Shown: one piece after another, positions 1-8,108 of the stretch
Layout of the letters: every line of letters begins with the position of its first letter
Numbering within the stretch: position 1 is the stretch's first letter
Origin: DASRDS01 sp035569435
GTDB taxonomy: Bacteria; Gemmatimonadota; Gemmatimonadetes; Gemmatimonadales; Gemmatimonadaceae
Direction of reading: 5' to 3'
Length of the DNA: 13,782 nt
Assembly: GCA_035569435.1 (NCBI GenBank)
Contig: DATMNB010000334.1
Coordinates: 1-13,782 of the forward strand
The notes under the pieces: generated by a model
The model's database searches: none
The model's input: only the letters and a program-made list of their open reading frames with translations
What the model was told of the DNA's origin: nothing
Program-made: the position numbers and the translations under genes

Positions 1-99
1 CGACGTCGCGCACGATCCCCAGCTCGACGACACTGATCACCGGTACCTCGGGATCCGGCACCTGCCCCAACCGCGCCCAGATCGCCGCGGTGTCCGCCG

Positions 100-103
<4 letters not shown>
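1..103 (-). CDS. paaD: PaaD, phenylacetyl-CoA epoxidase accessory protein (partial, N-terminus only)
   Basis: Only the first 34 codons are present; the rest runs off the left edge. The reverse strand translates from GTG as V-T-A-D-T-A-A-I-W-A-R-L-G-Q and continues VPDPEVPVISVVELGIVRDV, the typical opening of the PaaD/DUF59 (MIP18-like) family, whose hallmark is a DPE(I/V)PV segment followed by a (D/E)LG(I/M)VR segment. PaaD proteins are thought to help assemble or insert metal or Fe-S centres into the PaaABCE epoxidase. The start GTG at 103-101 forms a GTGA overlap with the paaC stop; a second GTG at 106-104 is an equally possible start. A run of five G at 115-111 may serve as a weak ribosome binding site. 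The position right after paaC matches the usual paaABCDE order. Identity is fairly sure despite the truncation. Confidence 0.85.
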
Positions 104-852
<749 letters not shown>

Positions 853-854
853 GT

Positions 855-1139
855 TCAGACGCGCACGCCGCGGGGCGACGCGTAGAACTGTGGGTGCCGA
901 TAGGGCTTATCGTTCCCTGGATCAAAGAACGGCCCCATGTCCTCGGGCGTCGAGGCCGTGATGGATGCCGTGGGGACCACCCAGAGATTGACCGCCTCAC
1001 CACGACGCGCGTATACGTCGCGCGCATTCTGCAACGCGCTCTCCGCGTCGACGGCATGCACGCTCCCCGCATGCTCAAACGGCGCGGCGCCAGGCGGCTG
1101 CACAAACACCTCCCACAGCGGCCACTGACTATCGCGCAA
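855..1139 (-). CDS. paaB: PaaB, small subunit of phenylacetyl-CoA 1,2-epoxidase
   Basis: 94 residues, the usual size for PaaB, a small protein that bridges the PaaAC units of the phenylacetyl-CoA epoxidase. Diagnostic segments are QWPLWEVFVQ (residues 5-14), the HAGSVHAVDAESALQNARDVYARR stretch that matches the family's conserved H-x-GS-x-HA and AL-x-NARD-x-Y-x-RR pattern, LWVVPT, and the C-terminal region with DKPYRHPQFY. The start must be TTG at 1139-1137: the codon immediately before it in the same frame is the paaA stop TGA, and any later start would remove the conserved N-terminal strand. A GAGG at 1151-1148, inside the end of paaA, sits 8 nt before the TTG. Coupled translation after paaA termination is likely. 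Confidence 0.93.
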   Translation of the reverse strand: MRDSQWPLWEVFVQPPGAAPFEHAGSVHAVDAESALQNARDVYARRGEAVNLWVVPTASITASTPEDMGPFFDPGNDKPYRHPQFYASPRGVRV

Positions 1140-2093
1140 TCAGGCCGCCTCGGCGGCGCGCTTCGCCGCGTACGCCGACGCCGCCTCGCGCACCCACGCC
1201 CCATCCTCATGGGCCACGTTGCGCGCCGCGAGTCGCTCACGATTGAGCGGCCCGTCACCATGAATGACGCGCTGGAACTCCTCCCAGTCGATCTCACCGA
1301 AATGCCAATCCCCGCTCGCCTCATCGTAGCGAAGGTCCGGGTCAGGCAAGACGAGATCGATCGCCTTCGCCTGCGCGACCGTGAAATTCACGAACCGCTG
1401 CCGCAGCTCGTCATTGCCTTTGCGCTTGACCCCCCACTTGATCAACTCCGCCGAGTTCGGCGAGTTGGTATCCGTCGGCCCAAACATCATGAGGGTCGGC
1501 CACCACCACCGGTTCACGGCATCCTGTGCCATGCGCTTCTGCTCCGGCGTCCCCGCCGCGAGCGTCGCCATGATCTCGTAGCCCTGCCGCTTGTGGAAAT
1601 TCTCTTCCTTACAGATCCGCACCATCGCCCGCGCGTACGGACCATACGACGCCTTGGCCAACATTGTCTGGTTGACGATCGCCGCGCCATCAACGAACCA
1701 GCCAATCACGCCGATATCCGCCCACGTCAACGTCGGATAGTTGAAGATGCTCGCGTACTTGGCCTTGCCGCTCAGCAGCTGGTCGATCAACTCCGCGCGG
1801 TCGACACCAAGCGTCTCGGTGCCACAATAGATGTAGAGCCCGTGCCCCGCCTCGTCCTGGACCTTGGCGAGCAGCCCCATCTTGCGCCGCAACGTCGGTG
1901 CGCGCGTGATCCAGTTCCCTTCCGGGAGCATGCCGACGATCTCGGAGTGCGCGTGCTGCGACATCATCCGGATCAACTGCTTCCGGTAGCGCTCCGGCAT
2001 CCAATCTTTTGGCTCGATCGTCTCACCGGCGGCAATGCGCGCCTCGAACTCGCGCTCGGCGGTTGACTGATCGGCGGGTGCATCATCGTGCAT
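1140..2093 (-). CDS. paaA: PaaA, catalytic di-iron subunit of phenylacetyl-CoA 1,2-epoxidase
   Basis: 317 residues with the ATG at 2093; E. coli PaaA has about 309. This is the catalytic subunit of the ring-1,2-epoxidase, a ferritin-like di-iron oxygenase using O2 and electrons from PaaE. Visible di-iron ligand candidates are E51 (HSEIVG), E81 and H84 (QDEAGHG), D135 (GWFVDGA), and E164 and H167 (EENFH), the spacing expected for the family. Other family marks are RWWWPTLMMFGPTD and KWGVKRKGNDELRQ. I prefer the ATG start because a GGAG at 2103-2100 lies 6 nt upstream; an in-frame TTG at 2117 would add eight residues (with start Met). It lies 30 bp after paaZ and its TGA abuts the paaB TTG in the same frame. 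Confidence 0.96.
   Translation of the reverse strand: MHDDAPADQSTAEREFEARIAAGETIEPKDWMPERYRKQLIRMMSQHAHSEIVGMLPEGNWITRAPTLRRKMGLLAKVQDEAGHGLYIYCGTETLGVDRAELIDQLLSGKAKYASIFNYPTLTWADIGVIGWFVDGAAIVNQTMLAKASYGPYARAMVRICKEENFHKRQGYEIMATLAAGTPEQKRMAQDAVNRWWWPTLMMFGPTDTNSPNSAELIKWGVKRKGNDELRQRFVNFTVAQAKAIDLVLPDPDLRYDEASGDWHFGEIDWEEFQRVIHGDGPLNRERLAARNVAHEDGAWVREAASAYAAKRAAEAA
1148..1151 (-). promoter_or_regulatory. Ribosome binding site supporting the TTG start of paaB
   Basis: GAGG on the minus strand, within the last codons of paaA and 8 nt before the TTG at 1139. Because paaA's TGA directly precedes that TTG in the same frame, there is no alternative upstream start, and this motif makes initiation at TTG plausible. 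Confidence 0.5.
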
Positions 2094-2099
2094 GTGGCA

Positions 2100-2103
2100 C
2101 TCC
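2100..2103 (-). promoter_or_regulatory. Ribosome binding site deciding the paaA start
   Basis: GGAG on the minus strand, 6 nt before the ATG at 2093. It supports the ATG (MHDDAPADQS) over the in-frame TTG at 2117, which sits only 6 nt after the paaZ stop and has no Shine-Dalgarno sequence that I can see. Confidence 0.6.
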
Positions 2104-2123
2104 GGCAACTGTCTCAAGTTAGT

Positions 2124-4184
2124 CTACATCGCGGCCAGGCGACCCGCTAGCCGACGCACGAGCGTCAGAATCGTGTAGACGGCGACGGGTTCGCCGTCCT
2201 GGTTCGTCACCTCGACATCCCAAGCAACGACACCCTGCGGCACTTGCCCGTCCCGGTCCTCTTTGATCGTCTTCTGCTTGCAGGTGAGCCGCGCCTGAAT
2301 CGTGTCGCCGATGTACACCGGCTTCACGAACCGCAAACCCTCCAACCCATAGTTGGCCAACACCGGCCCCGGCGCCGGATCGACAAAGAGCCCGGCCGCC
2401 GCCGATAGCACAAAATAGCCATGCGCCACCCGCCGCTCGAAGATCGACTCCTTGGCGGCGATGTCATCCATGTGCGCATAGAAAAAGTCGCCGCTGATCC
2501 CCGCAAAGTTCACCACGTCGGCTTCGGTCACGGTCCGCCGGTGCGTATGCAGAGTCTCGCCGATCGCGAGCTCCTCAAAGTGCTTCCGAAACGGATGCAC
2601 CCGATCGCCCGTCTCGGCCGCCTTTGGCAACCACTCGTGCGTGATCTTCGACAGGACGGTTGGCGACCCCTGGAGCGCCGTCCGCTGCATGTAGTGCAAC
2701 ACCCCGCGCACGCCGCCCATCTCCTCGCCGCCGCCCGCGCGTCCGGGCCCCCCATGCACCAGATGTGGCATGGGCGACCCATGCCCGGTCGACTCGCCCG
2801 CGCTCGTCCGGTCGACGATCATGATCCGACCGTGGTACGCGGCCGTCCCCAGCACGACCGTCCGCGCCGTCCCGGCGTCAGCCGTGAACAGCGACCCCAC
2901 CAGCGACCCACGCCCCAGGTTGACCAACGACACCGCCTCATCGAGCGACCCGTACGGCATGACGGTGTTGACGGGCCCAAACGCCTCGACATCATGCGGC
3001 GCCGTGCGCTCGAATGGCCGATCATCATACAAGAGAAGCGTGGGGAAAAACGCGCCCCGCTCGGGATCCGCACCGACCACCCGCATGCTGTCGAAGCTCC
3101 CGTGCACGACCTCGGCGGCTTTCCGTAGCTTGGCCACGCTCTCTCCGACCTCGCGCACCTGCGTCTTGCCCGCGAGTGGACCCATTCGCACACCCTCACA
3201 ACTCGGGTCGCCAATCGTTACGCCATCCAGCCGCTTCTTGAGCGCCGCGATGACGTTCTCGACGACTGGCTCGGGGACGATCGTCCGACGGATCGCCGTA
3301 CATTTCTGCCCGGCCTTCACGGTCATCTCGCGCACGACCTCCTTGATGAAGAGGTCGAACTCGTCGGTCCCCGGCCTCGCATCGGGCCCCAGCATCGAGA
3401 AGTTGAGCGAGTCGGCTTCCTGATTGAACCGCACGGAGTGCTCCACCATCGCGCTGCCCATCTTGAGCTTGTGCCCCGTCACCGCCGACCCCGTGAACGC
3501 CACGGCATCCTGACAATCGAGGTGGTCGAGCAAATCGCCCGCGCTCCCACATAACAGCTGAAACGCCCCCGGCGGCAGGATCCCCGACTCGACCATCGCT
3601 CGCGCGACCGACTCCGTCAGAAACGACGTCACCGTCGCCGGCTTGGTGATCGATGGTACACCCGCCAGCAGGGACGTCGACAGCTTTTCCAGCATCCCCC
3701 ACACGGGGAAATTGAACGCGTTGATATGAACCGCCGCGCCCTCCAACGGCACGCAGATGTGCCGCCCGACAAACGTGCCGCCCTTGGAGATCATCTCCAT
3801 CGGCCCATCGACATAGAACGTCTCATCCGGAAATTCGCGACGCCCGCGGCTCGCGTACGCGAACAGCGTTCCGAACCCGCCTTCGATGTCGATCCACCCG
3901 TCGCCTTTGGTCGCGCCCGTGGCCTTGGACACTTCGTAGAACTGCTCCTTCCGCGCCACGAGATACTGCGCCAGCGCTTTGAGCATCCGCGCCCGCTCGT
4001 GGAACGTCATCGCCCGGAGCGCCGGCCCCCCGACTGTCCGCGCATACTGGAGGGCACCCTTGAAGTCGATCCCCCCGGTGCTGGCTTCGGCGAAGGTCTC
4101 ACCAGTGACGGCATTGACCAGCTCCATCCCTGCACCGGTCCCCTCGACCCACTCACCCTGCACGTAATTCTTGAGCCGCCGCAT
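2124..4184 (-). CDS. paaZ: PaaZ, bifunctional oxepin-CoA hydrolase / 3-oxo-5,6-dehydrosuberyl-CoA semialdehyde dehydrogenase
   Basis: 686 residues (E. coli about 681). A two-domain fusion: an aldehyde dehydrogenase domain (about 1-515) and a C-terminal MaoC-like hotdog hydratase domain (about 525-686). The hotdog domain hydrolytically opens the oxepin-CoA ring; the ALDH domain oxidises the reactive semialdehyde with NADP+. The ALDH general base E256 (RFNQEADSLN) and nucleophile C295 (KAGQKCTAIRR) are present at the same numbers as in E. coli. The hotdog catalytic pair is D566 and H571 (SGDFFYAHMDD). The residue after D566 is Phe where I remember His in E. coli. The ATG at 4184 has a strong GGAGAGG 6 nt upstream; it follows paaY by 19 bp. 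Upstream in-frame codons lie inside paaY and lack family similarity. Confidence 0.97.
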   Translation of the reverse strand: MRRLKNYVQGEWVEGTGAGMELVNAVTGETFAEASTGGIDFKGALQYARTVGGPALRAMTFHERARMLKALAQYLVARKEQFYEVSKATGATKGDGWIDIEGGFGTLFAYASRGRREFPDETFYVDGPMEMISKGGTFVGRHICVPLEGAAVHINAFNFPVWGMLEKLSTSLLAGVPSITKPATVTSFLTESVARAMVESGILPPGAFQLLCGSAGDLLDHLDCQDAVAFTGSAVTGHKLKMGSAMVEHSVRFNQEADSLNFSMLGPDARPGTDEFDLFIKEVVREMTVKAGQKCTAIRRTIVPEPVVENVIAALKKRLDGVTIGDPSCEGVRMGPLAGKTQVREVGESVAKLRKAAEVVHGSFDSMRVVGADPERGAFFPTLLLYDDRPFERTAPHDVEAFGPVNTVMPYGSLDEAVSLVNLGRGSLVGSLFTADAGTARTVVLGTAAYHGRIMIVDRTSAGESTGHGSPMPHLVHGGPGRAGGGEEMGGVRGVLHYMQRTALQGSPTVLSKITHEWLPKAAETGDRVHPFRKHFEELAIGETLHTHRRTVTEADVVNFAGISGDFFYAHMDDIAAKESIFERRVAHGYFVLSAAAGLFVDPAPGPVLANYGLEGLRFVKPVYIGDTIQARLTCKQKTIKEDRDGQVPQGVVAWDVEVTNQDGEPVAVYTILTLVRRLAGRLAAM

Positions 4185-4190
4185 TACTTG

Positions 4191-4197
4191 CCTCTCC
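4191..4197 (-). promoter_or_regulatory. Strong ribosome binding site deciding the paaZ start
   Basis: On the minus strand the sequence GGAGAGG lies 6 nt upstream of the ATG at 4184. It is the best Shine-Dalgarno match in the operon and falls in the 19-bp gap after paaY, so it fixes the start of paaZ at MRRLKNYVQG rather than at the upstream in-frame start inside paaY. It may allow paaZ to be translated independently of the genes before it. Confidence 0.8.
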
Positions 4198-4203
4198 GCT
4201 CGA

Positions 4204-4824
4204 TTATTTGCTTCTTCGCTCGTGCCATGTCTCGTACATCTTGTTGCCAACCTGTTCTTCCTTTCGATCCTCTGGCAACGCGCGCAACGGCTCGCACGCC
4301 ATGAGCGTCTCGTGCAGCCGGCCAGGCAGCTGCTGATACAACCGCGTGCCCTCGGTCTTCCAGGCGAGCATCTCGTCGCTCACGTCCTTGACGATGCGAC
4401 CAGGATTCCCCACCACGACCTTCCGTTCAGGGATCTGCATATCCGCCGGCACAAACGTCAGCGCGCCGACGATGCACCCCGCCCCAACCGTCGCGCGGTC
4501 CATGACCACGGCGTTCATCCCCACCAACACGTTCCGTCCGATATGCGCCCCATGGATCACCGCGCCGTGCCCGATGTGCGCTCCGGTTTCGAGCAGCACG
4601 GTCACGCCGGGAAACGAGTGAATGACACACGTCTCCTGCACGTTGCACCCATCCTCAATGACGATCCCACCCCAATCCCCCCGGATCGCCGCGCTCGGCC
4701 CGACGTACACGTCGCGCCCAATCACCACGTTCCCAACGATGGTCGCCTTGGGGTGCACAAACGCCGACTCGTGCACCACAGGCCGGATGCCTTCGAACGC
4801 ATAGAACGTCGCCGCCGCGGTCAC
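4204..4824 (-). CDS. paaY: PaaY, hexapeptide-repeat thioesterase of phenylacetate catabolism
   Basis: 206 residues from the GTG at 4824; E. coli PaaY has about 196. A left-handed beta-helix protein related to gamma-class carbonic anhydrases, with repeating hexapeptides visible across residues about 20-140 (AFVHPKATIVGNVVIGRDVY, then VGPSAAIRGDW, and AHIGHGAVIHGAHIG). The RGD-type segment (48-50) and three possible metal-binding histidines H69, H86 and H91 fit the gamma-carbonic anhydrase pattern. In phenylacetate degradation PaaY is a thioesterase that hydrolyses the inhibitory seven-membered-ring CoA ester formed when the ring-opened aldehyde condenses, freeing CoA. The GTG overlaps the paaJ stop (GTGA). 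Placement directly before paaZ, the enzyme whose faulty flux makes that by-product, supports the assignment. A generic gamma-carbonic anhydrase is the alternative. Confidence 0.88.
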   Translation of the reverse strand: MTAAATFYAFEGIRPVVHESAFVHPKATIVGNVVIGRDVYVGPSAAIRGDWGGIVIEDGCNVQETCVIHSFPGVTVLLETGAHIGHGAVIHGAHIGRNVLVGMNAVVMDRATVGAGCIVGALTFVPADMQIPERKVVVGNPGRIVKDVSDEMLAWKTEGTRLYQQLPGRLHETLMACEPLRALPEDRKEEQVGNKMYETWHERRSK

Positions 4825-6032
4825 GAGACGCGTTCGATGATGGTCGCCATCCCCTGCCCCACGCCGACACACATCGTCGCCAGCGCATACCGTCCACCAG
4901 TCGCCTGCAGCTCGCGCGCAGCCGACAAAATGATCCGCGCCCCCGACATGCCCAGCGGATGCCCAAGGGCTATCGCCCCACCATTTGGATTGACCCGCGG
5001 GTCATCGTCGCCCAAACCGAGCTCTCGGACGCACGCCAGCGATTGCGCCGCAAACGCCTCATTGAGCTCGATCACCTGCATGTCGTCGAGCGTCAGCCCA
5101 GCCCGCGCCAGCGCCGCGCGCGTCGCCGGCACCGGCCCCATCCCCATCGTCCGCGGCTCGACACCAGCGGCAGTCGTCACCACCACCCGAGCAATCGGCG
5201 TGAGACCAAACTCCCGCACCCCGTGCTCGGACGCGATCAACACGGCCACGGCCCCGTCGTTGATCCCGGCCGCATTGCCGGCCGTGACCGACCCGCCCTC
5301 ACGGAACGCCGGCTTGAGCTTCGCCAGCCCTTCGATGGACGTGTCCGGCCGCAGAAACTCATCCTGCTCGAATCGCTTGATCTCCCCCCGCTTGTCGCCC
5401 GGCACATCCACAGGCGTGATCTCGCTCACGAACCGCCCCCGCGCCCGCGCCGCGGCAGCGTGGCTCTGCGACACACACGCAAACCGATCCTGATCCTCGC
5501 GCGAGACCTTGTACTCTTCCGCAACATTCTCGGCCGTCTGTCCCATCGAATCCACGCCGTACTCCTCCTCCATGCGCGGATTCACAAACCGCCAACCGAT
5601 GCTCGTATCGTACAGCTGCGCATCGCGCGCGAACGCCGTGCCACCCTTGGACAGCACATACGGCGCCCGCGTCATACTCTCGACGCCCCCCGCGATATAG
5701 ACATCGCCCTCACCAAGCCGCGCCCCCCGCGCGGCATGCGCGACGGCACTCATCCCCGAGGCGCAGAGCCGATTGACCGTCTCGCCAGGCACCGACACCG
5801 GCAAACCGGCCAGCAGCACCGCCATTCGCGCGACGTTCCGATTGTCTTCCCCGGCCTGGTTCGCGCACCCGAGAATGACATCGGTAATCCGCGCCCGATC
5901 AAGCGTCGGATGCCGGTCCAATAACCGCCGGATCACCAGCGTCGCCATGTCGTCCGGCCGCACCGTTCGCAGGCTGCCGCCAAACGATCCGATGGGAGTG
6001 CGCACCCCATCGACGATATACGCTTCACTCAT
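4821..6032 (-). CDS. paaJ: PaaJ, beta-ketoadipyl-CoA / 3-oxo-5,6-dehydrosuberyl-CoA thiolase
   Basis: 403 residues (E. coli PaaJ about 401). A cytoplasmic degradative thiolase that cleaves 3-oxoacyl-CoA with free CoA; in this pathway it acts on 3-oxo-5,6-dehydrosuberyl-CoA and on 3-oxoadipyl-CoA, the latter giving succinyl-CoA and acetyl-CoA. The nucleophilic cysteine is C90 (NRLCASGMSAV), the catalytic histidine H358 (NPNGGAIALGHPLGMSGARI) and the second cysteine C388 (MCVGVGQGMA). The start SEAYIVDGVRTPIGSFGG is typical. The ATG at 6032 forms an ATGA overlap with the paaH stop; its own stop overlaps paaY. By sequence alone it cannot be separated from PcaF of the beta-ketoadipate pathway; the neighbours favour PaaJ. 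Confidence 0.93.
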   Translation of the reverse strand: MSEAYIVDGVRTPIGSFGGSLRTVRPDDMATLVIRRLLDRHPTLDRARITDVILGCANQAGEDNRNVARMAVLLAGLPVSVPGETVNRLCASGMSAVAHAARGARLGEGDVYIAGGVESMTRAPYVLSKGGTAFARDAQLYDTSIGWRFVNPRMEEEYGVDSMGQTAENVAEEYKVSREDQDRFACVSQSHAAAARARGRFVSEITPVDVPGDKRGEIKRFEQDEFLRPDTSIEGLAKLKPAFREGGSVTAGNAAGINDGAVAVLIASEHGVREFGLTPIARVVVTTAAGVEPRTMGMGPVPATRAALARAGLTLDDMQVIELNEAFAAQSLACVRELGLGDDDPRVNPNGGAIALGHPLGMSGARIILSAARELQATGGRYALATMCVGVGQGMATIIERVS

Positions 6033-7204
6033 CCCAACGCTCTCCCATCGCGCACCATGCGCGTCAGCAACACGCTCGGCCGATACCGCTCCTCGCCATA
6101 TTCCTCTCTCAACGCCGCCACCCCGGCCAGCACGCGATCCATCCCCAACTCGGCGCCCCACGCGAGCAGCCCTTTGGGGTAGTTGACCCCTTTTGTCACC
6201 GCCAGATCGATGTCCGCCGGCGAGGCCACGCGCCAGTGCACGGCATCCACCGCTTCATTGATCAACATGACGAGAATCCGGTCGAGGATTCGAGCCCCAA
6301 GCGCGCGGTCGGCGGTCGGTGCGGGCTTGGTCGCGCCATCGCGGTAGTCGTAGAACCCGCGCCCCGTCTTCCGGCCGAGTCGGCCGGCTTCGACCAAGCG
6401 CTGCTGCGTGAGCGACGGCCTGTACCGTGAGTCGAAAAATAACCCCTGATAGACCGCACTGGTGACCGCAAAGTTGACGTCGAGGCCGATGAGATCGATC
6501 AGCTCGAACGGCCCCATCCGAAACCCGCCCAACTCCCGCATCGCCCAGTCGATCGTCGGCGCGTCGGCAATCCCCTCGTCGAGGATGCGCAACCCTTCGC
6601 CATAGAACGGACGCGCCACCCGATTGACGATGAAACCCGGCGTGTCGGCCGCAACGACCGTTGTCTTCTTCCACCCGTCCACGAGCGCACGCGTCTCCGC
6701 CGTCACATGTGGCGCGGTCCCGAGCCACGGAATGATCTCGACCAGCGGCATGACAGGCGCGGGATTGAAGAAATGCACGCCGATCACTCGCTCGGATCGC
6801 GTGCACGCCGACGCGATCGCCGCGATGGCAAGCGACGACGTGTTCGTTGCCAGCACGCAGTCGTCGGCCACCACGCGTTCCACGCGCGCGAACGCCTCGC
6901 GCTTCACGTCGAGCCGCTCGACGATCGCCTCGATCACCAGGGCGCAGTCGGCGAACGCGTCGAGTCCCTCGCCATGGTAATGGATACGACCCATGATCTC
7001 GCCCGCCGCCCGGGCGTCGAGCCGGCCCTTCTCCGTCTCGCGGCGCATGGCCTGCTCGATGGCAACACGGGCACGCTCCAACGCGTGCGCGTCGGCATCC
7101 ACCAGCACCACCCGGTGTCCATGCGACGCCGCGACCTGTGCGATCCCGCTTCCCATTGCCCCGGCGCCGAGCACTCCAACGGAGGCGGTTCGCGGGCGAG
7201 TCAT
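6029..7204 (-). CDS. paaH: PaaH, 3-hydroxyadipyl-CoA dehydrogenase (3-hydroxyacyl-CoA dehydrogenase family)
   Basis: 391 residues. NAD+-dependent oxidation of 3-hydroxyadipyl-CoA to 3-oxoadipyl-CoA, the step before PaaJ. The Rossmann motif is GAGAMG (residues 13-18) with an acidic residue at D36 for NAD; NTSS (121-124), catalytic H144 in HFFNPAPVM, E156, and DTPGFIVNRV (187-196) complete the family signature. A first C-terminal dimerisation domain follows (GPFELIDLIGLDVN, then GRKTGRGFYDY), and a second, shorter 3HCDH-like helical domain covers about 300-391 (LINEAVDAV, GVNYPKGLLAWGAELG). E. coli PaaH is about 475 residues, so this is a shorter version. It lies 7 bp after paaG and overlaps paaJ by 4 nt. 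General 3-hydroxybutyryl-CoA dehydrogenase is the alternative; context favours PaaH. Confidence 0.9.
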   Translation of the reverse strand: MTRPRTASVGVLGAGAMGSGIAQVAASHGHRVVLVDADAHALERARVAIEQAMRRETEKGRLDARAAGEIMGRIHYHGEGLDAFADCALVIEAIVERLDVKREAFARVERVVADDCVLATNTSSLAIAAIASACTRSERVIGVHFFNPAPVMPLVEIIPWLGTAPHVTAETRALVDGWKKTTVVAADTPGFIVNRVARPFYGEGLRILDEGIADAPTIDWAMRELGGFRMGPFELIDLIGLDVNFAVTSAVYQGLFFDSRYRPSLTQQRLVEAGRLGRKTGRGFYDYRDGATKPAPTADRALGARILDRILVMLINEAVDAVHWRVASPADIDLAVTKGVNYPKGLLAWGAELGMDRVLAGVAALREEYGEERYRPSVLLTRMVRDGRALG

Positions 7205-7211
7205 GCCTGGG

Positions 7212-7997
7212 CTACCGTCCCACGAAGGCCGGCGCTCGCTTCTCCTGGAACGCCCGCACCCCTTCCATATAGTCTGCGGTGCGCCCCGCCTCTCGCTGCA
7301 GCGCCGCCTCGAGCTCCAGCTGCGCGGGGAGATCGTTGTCCATCGACGCGTTGAGCGCCCGCTTGATCAACCCGAGCCCGCGCGTGGGCTGCGTGGCCAG
7401 GTCGCGGGCGAGGCCGCCCGCCGTCTCCATTAGCACTGCACCTGGGACCACGTCATGGATCATCCCCCACTCTTTGGCCTGCTGCGCAGTCACCTTGGTG
7501 CCCAGCATCATGAGGCTCGCCGCGCGCGCCAGCCCCACGAGACGCGGCAGCACAAAGGTGCCCCCCGTATCGGGAACGAGCCCGATCTTGATGAACGCCT
7601 GAATAAACGATGCCGTGTCCGACGCGACGACAATATCGCACGCCAACGCCAGGCTCGCGCCTGCGCCCGCCGCTGTGCCATTCACGGCCGCCACGACCGG
7701 CTTCTCCAACCGCCGCATGGCCAGCACAAGACCGTTATATCCCTCGACGATATCACCGATGTCCGGCACCGGCCCATCGGGCGGCACGGCTTCAGCCAGG
7801 TCCTGCCCCGCGCAGAACGCGCGTCCAGTGCCCGTGAGGAGCACAGCGCGCACCCCCTCGTCGGATGCGGCCCCCTGGAACGCGTCGTGCAACTCGGACA
7901 CCATCCGGCGGTTGCAGCTATTGAGCACCGTCGGACGGTTCATCGTCAGCGTGAGCACCCCCGCGTCGACGCCGCGGAGGACGGTCCCGTATTCCAT
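7212..7997 (-). CDS. paaG: PaaG, 1,2-epoxyphenylacetyl-CoA isomerase (enoyl-CoA hydratase/isomerase family)
   Basis: 261 residues from the ATG at 7997 (E. coli PaaG 262). A crotonase-fold enzyme that isomerises ring-1,2-epoxyphenylacetyl-CoA to oxepin-CoA; PaaG is also reported to shift a double bond later in the pathway. Family marks are MNRPTVLNS (19-27), RAFCAGQDLAEA (59-70), NGTAAGAGASLALACDIV (106-123, oxyanion hole) and IGLVPDTGG (138-146), with the PaaG-type acidic residue at D143; the C-terminus has LATQPTRGLGLIKRALN and AGRTADYMEGVRAF, close to PaaG and unlike PaaF. GAGG lies 5 nt before the start. An in-frame ATG at 8036 adds 13 residues but has no ribosome site. As the first gene of the operon it is divergent from metC. 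Confidence 0.93.
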   Translation of the reverse strand: MEYGTVLRGVDAGVLTLTMNRPTVLNSCNRRMVSELHDAFQGAASDEGVRAVLLTGTGRAFCAGQDLAEAVPPDGPVPDIGDIVEGYNGLVLAMRRLEKPVVAAVNGTAAGAGASLALACDIVVASDTASFIQAFIKIGLVPDTGGTFVLPRLVGLARAASLMMLGTKVTAQQAKEWGMIHDVVPGAVLMETAGGLARDLATQPTRGLGLIKRALNASMDNDLPAQLELEAALQREAGRTADYMEGVRAFQEKRAPAFVGR

Positions 7998-8002
7998 TCG
8001 CG

Positions 8003-8006
8003 CCTC
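8003..8006 (-). promoter_or_regulatory. Ribosome binding site deciding the paaG start
   Basis: GAGG on the minus strand, 5 nt before the ATG at 7997. It favours the 261-residue PaaG over the longer in-frame reading from 8036, which lacks any such motif. Confidence 0.55.
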
Positions 8007-8059
8007 GTCAGTGGTAAAGTCGCGTGACAAAAACATATGGGGTCGGCAATCGCGCCGCA

Positions 8060-8085
8060 CGGGCGCGCCGCCTTGCCGGCGCCCG
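8060..8085. repeat. GC-rich inverted repeat in the paaG/metC divergent intergenic region
   Basis: CGGGC (8060-8064) plus GCCG (8067-8070) can pair with CGGC (8077-8080) plus GCCCG (8081-8085) around the 6-nt loop 8071-8076, leaving a 2-nt bulge at 8065-8066. It lies in the roughly 110-bp space between the divergent paaG and metC starts. It would be in the 5' leader of metC or part of a shared control region. It has no following T-run, so it is not an obvious intrinsic terminator. I could not identify a convincing sigma-70 promoter on either strand of this space. GC-rich DNA forms such pairings by chance, so weight it lightly. Confidence 0.35.
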
Positions 8086-8108
8086 ACACGCGGGTGAGAA
8101 TGCCACAC

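Noticed and set aside
4171..5493. Plus-strand open frame of 440 codons antisense to paaY and paaJ
   Set aside because: Low-complexity Arg/Ala/Pro/Ser composition, no family resemblance, and the opposite strand encodes two complete, motif-bearing proteins.
4821..7997. Assigning paaG/paaH/paaJ as a general fatty acid beta-oxidation set instead of phenylacetate genes
   Set aside because: The PaaG-type C-terminal segments and the overlaps leading into paaY and paaZ place them in the phenylacetate operon.
8037..8108. A 24-residue N-terminal extension of MetC from the ATG at 8037
   Set aside because: It lies in the intergenic hairpin region, has no ribosome binding site and does not resemble MetC; the ATG at 8109 aligns with the family start.
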